NCBI GenBank assembly: GCA_001189345.1
Contig: LFKV01000011.1
Coordinates: 1-64,000 of the forward strand
From: Candidatus Paraburkholderia kirkii
GTDB taxonomy: Bacteria > Pseudomonadota > Gammaproteobacteria > Burkholderiales > Burkholderiaceae
DNA: 64,000 bases
Direction: 5' to 3'
The position numbers were made by a program, and so were the translations under genes. Positions 56,834 to 64,000 of this stretch are shown piece after piece. The notes below the pieces were generated by a model, which was given only the letters and a program-made list of their open reading frames with translations, did no database searches and had not been told where the DNA came from. Positions within the stretch are counted from its first letter, which is position 1, and each line of letters opens with the position of its first letter.

Positions 56834-58249
56834 CTATCGGGTGAAGCCCCAGAACATCAGGTACCACGCGCTGTCCGCGACGGCCAGCGCAGCGACAAAC
56901 CATACCATCGCGAGCAGGCGCGGAACAAGCGTCGACGCATGGCGGCTCGTTACGCGCCAGGCGAGCCACGCGCTCCACAGATTCGCCGCTGCGAGCAGAC
57001 CGAGGCGCAGACCCGGCACCCACCACAACGGCAGATGCTCCGCGCGCAGCAGCGAGACCGTCGTCGCCGACAGCCCGAGGAACACGCCGACGCCCGCGAG
57101 CGGGATCAGCGCAAGCGTCAGATGATGCAGGCGCGTCGCGTTCATTTTGCCGAGCATGCGCACGGCGCACGCGAGCAGCGCGAGCAGCGCCGTGCCGTAG
57201 ACAAGCCCTGTCACGACGATGTAGCCGATCACCATCGTGCCGTCGAGCCACGAGAAGACGTCGTTCTGCTCCGGGTAGTGCGTAAACAGGAACCACGGCG
57301 CGGTCGCGTCGAGCGGCCACAGAATATTGTGATCGATCAGCCAGGCCGCGAGATATTGCTTCAGATCGATGAACCAGGTGCTCACCGTCCAGTGGAACGC
57401 CCCGATCGCGATGCCGAGCAGGCCGTACAGAATGAGCGCGGTGTCCCACGGATTCGCGGCCTTGTCGCCGAGCGTCACGACCTCTTCCGACGGCGAGCGC
57501 CACGTGAGCGCAATCGCGTCGCGATGGCCGCTGCACCGGCCGCACATGTGGCAGTCGGCGGCGCCTTTCATGTTGCGCAGGGGCACGAGCGGCGCGCAGT
57601 TGATCGGAATCACGCGGTGGCCGTGCTCGCCCTGCTTGTACGAGCGGCGCCACGCGTCTTCGCTGACCTTGTAGTGGAACGGCGCCAGGCGCGCGAGCAG
57701 CGAAAACACGCCGTTTACCGGGCACAGATACTTGCACCACACGCGCTTCTCGTGGCCATACAGCACGCCGATGATCATCGCGCCCACGGTCGAGCCGCCG
57801 AGCACCAGCAGCACGGCCTTCGGATATTGGTACACGCTGACCATCTGGCCGTAGATCGTCGTGAGGCCGAACGCGACGAAAGGCCAGCCGCCCCAGCACA
57901 TCCAGCGCGGAATCGCCCAGCCGCGGCCGAACTTGCTCGCGAACTCGGACAGCGCGCCTTCGGGACACAGCACGCCGCACCAGACGCGGCCGAGCATCAC
58001 CATCGAGAGCAGCACGAAGGGCCACCAGATGCCCCAGAATACGAACTGCGCGGCGAGCGTCAGATTGGTCCACAGATGCGCCGAGCCGTCGGGCAGCGGC
58101 ATCACGGCCGGAACGACGATCAGAAACGCGTACACGGCAACGACGACCCACTGAATCGCGCGGATCGTGCTGCCGTGACGCTGCATCCACTGGCCGGCTT
58201 GCTGGAGCCGGCCAGGGGTTCGCAAACCCGGGGGCAATACGGAGCTCAT
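56834..58249 (-). CDS. ftrD: 4Fe-4S polyferredoxin membrane protein of ferrous iron uptake system
   Basis: 471 residues, intact, with about ten hydrophobic segments. Cysteine motifs for two 4Fe-4S clusters are seen in VWCGVLCPEG and VWCKYLCPVNG, and a further CHMCGRCSGH. In ftrABCD (efeU-like) systems the last subunit passes electrons to the periplasmic copper/iron proteins or permease. The ATG at 58249 overlaps the ftrC stop, so translation is coupled. Function follows from the conserved four-gene order; biochemical detail is limited. Confidence 0.85.
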   Translation of the reverse strand: MSSVLPPGLRTPGRLQQAGQWMQRHGSTIRAIQWVVVAVYAFLIVVPAVMPLPDGSAHLWTNLTLAAQFVFWGIWWPFVLLSMVMLGRVWCGVLCPEGALSEFASKFGRGWAIPRWMCWGGWPFVAFGLTTIYGQMVSVYQYPKAVLLVLGGSTVGAMIIGVLYGHEKRVWCKYLCPVNGVFSLLARLAPFHYKVSEDAWRRSYKQGEHGHRVIPINCAPLVPLRNMKGAADCHMCGRCSGHRDAIALTWRSPSEEVVTLGDKAANPWDTALILYGLLGIAIGAFHWTVSTWFIDLKQYLAAWLIDHNILWPLDATAPWFLFTHYPEQNDVFSWLDGTMVIGYIVVTGLVYGTALLALLACAVRMLGKMNATRLHHLTLALIPLAGVGVFLGLSATTVSLLRAEHLPLWWVPGLRLGLLAAANLWSAWLAWRVTSRHASTLVPRLLAMVWFVAALAVADSAWYLMFWGFTR

Positions 58250-59097
58250 GCTGGACGGCTTGCCGCCTTCTGTTTTTGCGCCATCTGATGGTTCGAACGA
58301 CGCAGCAAAAGATAGATGACGATCCAGTACACTGCATACGCGACGAGATTCATGCCCGCGGGATGCGCGCGATAGCCGGTAAGCGCGGTGACGAGCGAGC
58401 CGAAGGTGCTCGAATCATCGAGAATCGCGGACGTGTTCCACACCTGGCTGACGATGACCGGCAACACTTCCATGCCGATCAGCTTGTCGACGCCCGTCTC
58501 GAACAGACCGGCCGCGAGAAACAGCAGCATGATCTCGGTGACGCGGAAGAACGAGCGCCAGGAGAAAATCTTGCCGCCAAGCTGCAGCACGTAGAATGTC
58601 AGCAGCGCGAGGCCGAAGCCAAGGACGATCGCCACGTACTGCGACACGTCGACGTGTCCCGATTGCCCGAAGCCGACGCCGTAGAGGAAGACGGCGGTTT
58701 CGCTGCCTTCGCGCGCGATCGCCAGCGCCACGAGCAGCGCGACGCCCCACCAGTGTCCATCCTGCGTGCTCTTTTGCAGCGACGACTCCATGTCGCGCTT
58801 CAGCGTGCGGCCGTGGCGCTTCATCCATAGGACCATTTGCACGATCAGCACGCACGCGACCAGCACCATCGCGGTCTGGAAGTAATCCTGCGCGTTGCCC
58901 GAAAGCACTTCGGTGAAGCCGACGAGCGCCGCGCCCAGCGCGACCGCCGCGAGCAGGCCCGCCGCAACGCCGAACCACAGATAAGGCAGGCCGCGGCGCG
59001 CCTGATGATCGCCGTTCTTCAGCCACGCGTAGAGAATGCCGACGACGAGCAACGCCTCGACGCTCTCCCGCCACACGATGAAAAGTACCTGCCCCAT
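58246..59097 (-). CDS. ftrC: FTR1-family high-affinity iron permease
   Basis: 283 residues, intact, seven predicted membrane helices. Two REXXE iron-relay motifs are present: WRESVEALLVVGIL in the first helix and IAREGSETAVFLYG in the middle. This is the permease through which iron crosses the inner membrane. It is downstream of ftrB by 66 bases and overlaps ftrD. Confidence 0.88.
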   Translation of the reverse strand: MGQVLFIVWRESVEALLVVGILYAWLKNGDHQARRGLPYLWFGVAAGLLAAVALGAALVGFTEVLSGNAQDYFQTAMVLVACVLIVQMVLWMKRHGRTLKRDMESSLQKSTQDGHWWGVALLVALAIAREGSETAVFLYGVGFGQSGHVDVSQYVAIVLGFGLALLTFYVLQLGGKIFSWRSFFRVTEIMLLFLAAGLFETGVDKLIGMEVLPVIVSQVWNTSAILDDSSTFGSLVTALTGYRAHPAGMNLVAYAVYWIVIYLLLRRSNHQMAQKQKAASRPA

Positions 59098-59163
59098 ATC
59101 CGAACCTCCCGCAATTCCACTTCAACCGGCCGCGCGGTGCGAAACCCTCGCGCGACGCGTTTG

Positions 59164-59508
59164 TTACTTTGCGACGATCACGCCTTGCGCGGTCTGATGA
59201 AAGTCGTCGAAAAACTTGTATTCGCCCGGATCCAGCGGCGCGATCACGACGAACGAATCAGCGCCCGGCGCGAGCACCTTCTCCTTGCGCAACTGCACGC
59301 TCTCGAACTCGGCCGCGCCCTTGCCGACGTTGTGCACCTCGATCTTGATGCGCTGCCCTGCCGGCACCTCGATGCGCGCCGGGTTGAGCTTGCCGTCGTT
59401 CATTTCGAGCTTGAACGTCGGCAGATCGGCGGCGTGCGCCATGCCGGCGCCCGCTGCGGCTGTGAGCAGCGTGATCGCGAGCGCAGCCGCCTGGCTTGTC
59501 AATTTCAT
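59164..59508 (-). CDS. ftrB: Periplasmic cupredoxin-like protein of iron uptake system
   Basis: 114 residues with a signal peptide (AAALAITLLTAAAGAGMAHA, cleavage near AHA-ADL). The mature part has a cupredoxin-like beta sandwich: KIEVHNVGKGAAEFESVQL and a C-terminal GEYKFFDDFH. In Bordetella FtrB is proposed to oxidise ferrous iron for the permease. Usual Cu ligands are not all obvious. It is intact, between ftrA and ftrC. Confidence 0.82.
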   Translation of the reverse strand: MKLTSQAAALAITLLTAAAGAGMAHAADLPTFKLEMNDGKLNPARIEVPAGQRIKIEVHNVGKGAAEFESVQLRKEKVLAPGADSFVVIAPLDPGEYKFFDDFHQTAQGVIVAK

Positions 59509-59563
59509 GCGGACTTCCTGAGAATGAACGCGCCCGGCCGGCTCGGCCGGGCGTCACGGACGA

Positions 59564-60109
59564 TCAGTAACCGCCCTTCTTGCCGATGCCCGCGAACGGG
59601 AAGTCGTATTCGATCGTGAACGGCTTGAACCACGGGCCCACGCCCGTTTCCTTGTCGATATGACGGCCGAACGCCATGTGGCCCGTTTCCGACGGCGGCG
59701 CGATGTGCAGCTTCAGGTAATACTTGCCCGGGCCGAAGAGCTTCACGTTGTCGCCGTAGTGCGGGCCGTCGTTCGCGACCATCGGCATCAGGTCGCCCTT
59801 GATAGTCTGCGTCGTACCGACCTTCGTGAGCTCATAGGTCACGTTCAGATACGGCATCCAGTCGCCTTCGGCGAAACCGGTCGGGTTGTTCTTGACCGCG
59901 TGGATATTCGCCTCGAGGTGGATATCCGAATCCGACGCCTTGCGCATCATGCCTTCCGGCGACATCGTGATCGGCTGGAGGTACACGGCACCGGTTTCCA
60001 TGCCGCCCTCGATATGCTGCTTGCCGATCGGATATTCGGCGGCGGAGGCCGCCATCATCGCCGTCAGGCCTGCGGCGGCGACAAGGCCGCGCATCAACGT
60101 TGAACCCAT
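59564..60109 (-). CDS. ftrA: Periplasmic P19/Tp34-like iron-binding protein
   Basis: 181 residues with a signal peptide (LMRGLVAAAGLTAMMAASA, cleavage before AEYPIG). The fold is that of P19/Tp34 proteins: GKQHIEGGMETGAVYLQPI with the conserved Met/His ligands, DIHLEANIHAV, and PPSETGHMAFGRHID. It binds ferrous iron or copper and is the first gene of the operon. It is intact. Confidence 0.87.
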   Translation of the reverse strand: MGSTLMRGLVAAAGLTAMMAASAAEYPIGKQHIEGGMETGAVYLQPITMSPEGMMRKASDSDIHLEANIHAVKNNPTGFAEGDWMPYLNVTYELTKVGTTQTIKGDLMPMVANDGPHYGDNVKLFGPGKYYLKLHIAPPSETGHMAFGRHIDKETGVGPWFKPFTIEYDFPFAGIGKKGGY

Positions 60110-60399
60110 AGAAACTCCTTGTTGTTATCGATTGGCCCGCGTGTCACGCGAGCCCCGCCACTGGAACACCGGCCAGCGCGTCAGACGTCCGACAGCGCCG
60201 GCCGGGGCAATGCCTCCCGTTGGAATGCCCGGACCCACCTCCACGCAGAAGCGCGCAAGCACAACTTTGTGAACGTTAATACGAACCATTCTCGATGTTC
60301 GTCAGTTTAGCATCATTCGACACCCGGAACAATTTGAGCGAGCTTACAGACCTAGACGCAGTAAGGCTTTTCGCGGGATCGGCGGATTTCGAGAGGCGA
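60110..60399. promoter_or_regulatory. Control region of ftrABCD with candidate Fur box
   Basis: Read on the minus strand, GAGAATGGTTCGTATTAAC (60275-60293) matches 12 of 19 Fur consensus positions. It lies about 165 bases before ftrA. Between it and ftrA is a GC-rich leader. The right half of the region belongs to the ends of the uvrB transcript. No gene is seen. Confidence 0.5.
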
Positions 60400-60436
60400 C
60401 AAAAAAGCGCGGCGAGCCGTTTGGCCCGCCGCGCTT
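60400..60436 (-). terminator. Rho-independent terminator of uvrB
   Basis: Arms AAGCGCGGCG (60405-60414) and CGCCGCGCTT (60427-60436) form a perfect 10-base stem. On the minus strand it is followed by TTTTTT. It lies 36 bases after the uvrB stop. Confidence 0.85.
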
Positions 60437-60471
60437 CGTGAATTACACGTTAAAAATCACTTACCTATGCA

Positions 60472-62568
<2,097 letters not shown>

Positions 62569-63017
62569 GGAGATTCGATGCGGCAACGCCTGAGCAAACG
62601 CCTATTCTAGCGGCTGCCGGAAAACTCGCGCGGCGCCGGCGCGTGGGGAGCAATGCGGAGCAAACCGGCTCGCCGTACGCACTTCCCGCGCGCCTTCGCC
62701 GGCTTCGTCCGATGCAGATTGGGCCCCGCCGAGCCGATCTCAAGCGCGCGTCTTGCGGCCCTTTTTGCACCTGCGCGCGCGATCGGTCGAAATGACGCCT
62801 GCGCGAAAAACCCGCATCTTCCAGCACCTGCGGCGAAAAAGCCGGTGCGGATTCGCTACAATGTGCGACTGGGCTCGACGGCGGGCACCGCAGGTCCGAA
62901 AACCGGTGCAACGCATCAAAACCGCCGAAGACGCCACGCGGGCACTTTCCGCCTTGCGCTCCTGCCTCTTCCGGGCGCAACTCCGCCGCACCGTCTTTTT
63001 CTCACTGCCGATAGATC
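62569..63017. other. Divergent intergenic region uvrB / aminotransferase
   Basis: No gene seen. TACAAT at 62857-62862 is a candidate -10 box for the aminotransferase, with a weak -35 region. Promoters of uvrB should lie at 62590-62700; no LexA box (CTGTN8ACAG) was found by eye. Confidence 0.4.
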
Positions 63018-64000
63018 ATGTCTCTTTTCTCTGCCGTCGAACTCGCTCCCCGCGACCCGATCCTGGGCCTCAACGAAGCCTTCAACGCCGACCCGCGCGC
63101 GACCAAAGTCAATCTGGGCGCCGGTGTGTACACCAACGAGAAAGGCGAGATTCCGCTGCTGCGCGCGGTGCGCGAAGCCGAGAAAGCGCGCGTCGACGCC
63201 GCGCTGCCGCGCGGATATCTGCCGATCGATGGCATCGCCGCCTATGACGCCGCTGTGCAGAAGCTCCTGCTCGGCAACGACTCGCCGCTGATCGCCGCCG
63301 GCCGCGTCGTAACGGCGCAGGCGCTCGGCGGCACGGGCGCGCTCAAAATCGGCGCGGACTTCCTGAAGCGCGTGAATCCGAACGCGATCGTCGCGATCAG
63401 CGATCCGAGCTGGGAAAACCACCGCGCGCTCTTCGAAGGCGCCGGCTTCGACGTCGTCAATTATCCGTACTACGACGCCGCCACCCACGGCGTGAACTTC
63501 GACGGCATGCTCGCCGCGCTCAACAGCTACGCGCCGAGCACGATCGTCGTGCTGCACGCGTGCTGCCACAACCCGACGGGCGTCGATCTGTCGGACGCGC
63601 AGTGGAAGCAGATCGTCGAAGTCGTGAAGGCGCGCGAGCTCGTGCCGTTCCTCGACATGGCGTATCAGGGTTTCGCGGAAAGCATCGACGCCGACTCAGC
63701 CGCCGTCCGTCTCTTCGCGGCCGCCGACATGAACGTGTTCGTGTCGTCGTCGTTCTCGAAGTCGTTCTCGCTGTATGGCGAGCGTGTCGGCGCGCTGTCG
63801 ATCATCACGACGAGCCAGGAAGAATCGGCCCGCGTGCTGTCGCAACTCAAGCGCGTGATCCGCACCAACTACTCGAATCCGCCGACGCATGGCGGCTCGA
63901 TCGTCGCGGCCGTGCTGGCGTCGCCGGAACTGCGCGCGACCTGGAAGCAGGAACTGGGCGAAATGCGCGACCGCATCCGCGCGATGCGCAACGGCCTGGT
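63018..64000 (+). CDS. tyrB: Aromatic/aspartate aminotransferase (partial, runs off window)
   Basis: Class I PLP aminotransferase, first 327 codons from ATG 63018. GGTGALK (residues 104-110), HNPTG (184-188), the DMAYQGF aspartate (213) and the PLP lysine Lys248 in SSFSKSFSLYGER are in place. It is clearly a paralogue of the gene at 30912-32111, with about half of residues shared by eye. The location next to uvrB is typical for the housekeeping aromatic aminotransferase of Burkholderiaceae. The 3' end is not in the window. Confidence 0.88.
   Translation, partial: MSLFSAVELAPRDPILGLNEAFNADPRATKVNLGAGVYTNEKGEIPLLRAVREAEKARVDAALPRGYLPIDGIAAYDAAVQKLLLGNDSPLIAAGRVVTAQALGGTGALKIGADFLKRVNPNAIVAISDPSWENHRALFEGAGFDVVNYPYYDAATHGVNFDGMLAALNSYAPSTIVVLHACCHNPTGVDLSDAQWKQIVEVVKARELVPFLDMAYQGFAESIDADSAAVRLFAAADMNVFVSSSFSKSFSLYGERVGALSIITTSQEESARVLSQLKRVIRTNYSNPPTHGGSIVAAVLASPELRATWKQELGEMRDRIRAMRNGL

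Overview
The window reads as a high-GC betaproteobacterial chromosome of the Burkholderiaceae, most like Paraburkholderia/Caballeronia. The pointers are the meta-cleavage pathway gene set, the ftrABCD-type iron importer, the uvrB/tyrB divergent pair and codon use. This is inference from gene content; no search was run. The main feature is decay. More than half of the recognisable genes carry frameshifts, internal deletions, nonsense codons or truncations, and two insertion-sequence families are present in nested, rearranged copies. About 5.7 kb on the right (ftrD to uvrB) and several housekeeping genes (aroQ, two aminotransferases, osmC, hemP) are intact, so uniform sequencing error is a poor explanation. 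A host-restricted, genome-eroding symbiont (for example the Caballeronia leaf-nodule type) fits, but other recently host-associated lineages would fit too.

Layout. 1-1304: an IS630-family element nested in an IS3-family element. 1305-7142: remnant of a type VI secretion cluster (vgrG cut by the IS3 end; tssC, tssK and tssL frameshifted; tssE intact). 7336-9928: a broken hypothetical gene, a broken LysR gene and an amidohydrolase with one nonsense codon. 10000-19146 (minus strand): a catechol/phenol meta-cleavage operon, read from dmpP through ferredoxin, catechol 2,3-dioxygenase, a GlcG-like protein and dmpC-E-F-G-H-I-D to an outer-membrane protein. Its front end is missing and several enzymes carry internal deletions. 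19150-22460: a headless four-carbon acid sugar kinase gene, a pdxA2-like gene and a CoA-transferase pseudogene. 22656-30872: broken lipoprotein, alanine racemase, SnoaL-like, PQQ-propeller and glucose dehydrogenase genes, plus small hypotheticals. 30912-37562: an aromatic aminotransferase and a broken permease, small proteins, then aroQ with a broken oxidoreductase and a broken shikimate-type transporter. 37993-49185: a broken diguanylate cyclase, pssA, merR with a perfect operator palindrome, a broken MFS transporter, several LysR/IclR regulators and an acyl-CoA ligase cut by an IS3 end. 49186-52627: a second IS3/IS630 complex around a truncated PAAR gene and tRNA-Ser(GGA). 52662-64000: LysR, pirin, OsmC, hemP, ftrABCD, uvrB and an aromatic aminotransferase running off the window.

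How the genes fit together. The dmp set would convert catechol through ring cleavage, hydrolysis or dehydrogenation-tautomerisation-decarboxylation, hydration, aldol cleavage and acylating dehydrogenation to pyruvate and acetyl-CoA. In its present state dmpG, dmpH and dmpC are damaged, so the route is probably dead. The secretion system is also dead: baseplate and sheath genes are broken and the VgrG and PAAR tip genes are cut by IS ends. Iron acquisition (Fur-like sites in front of hemP and ftrA; all four ftr genes open), DNA repair and aromatic amino acid metabolism are retained. I found no CRISPR array, integrase-type island or convincing new multi-gene system. The most informative signals are the IS-mediated rearrangements, a head-to-head junction of two 5'-truncated operons, recurrent short tandem duplications that create frameshifts, and the MerR operator.
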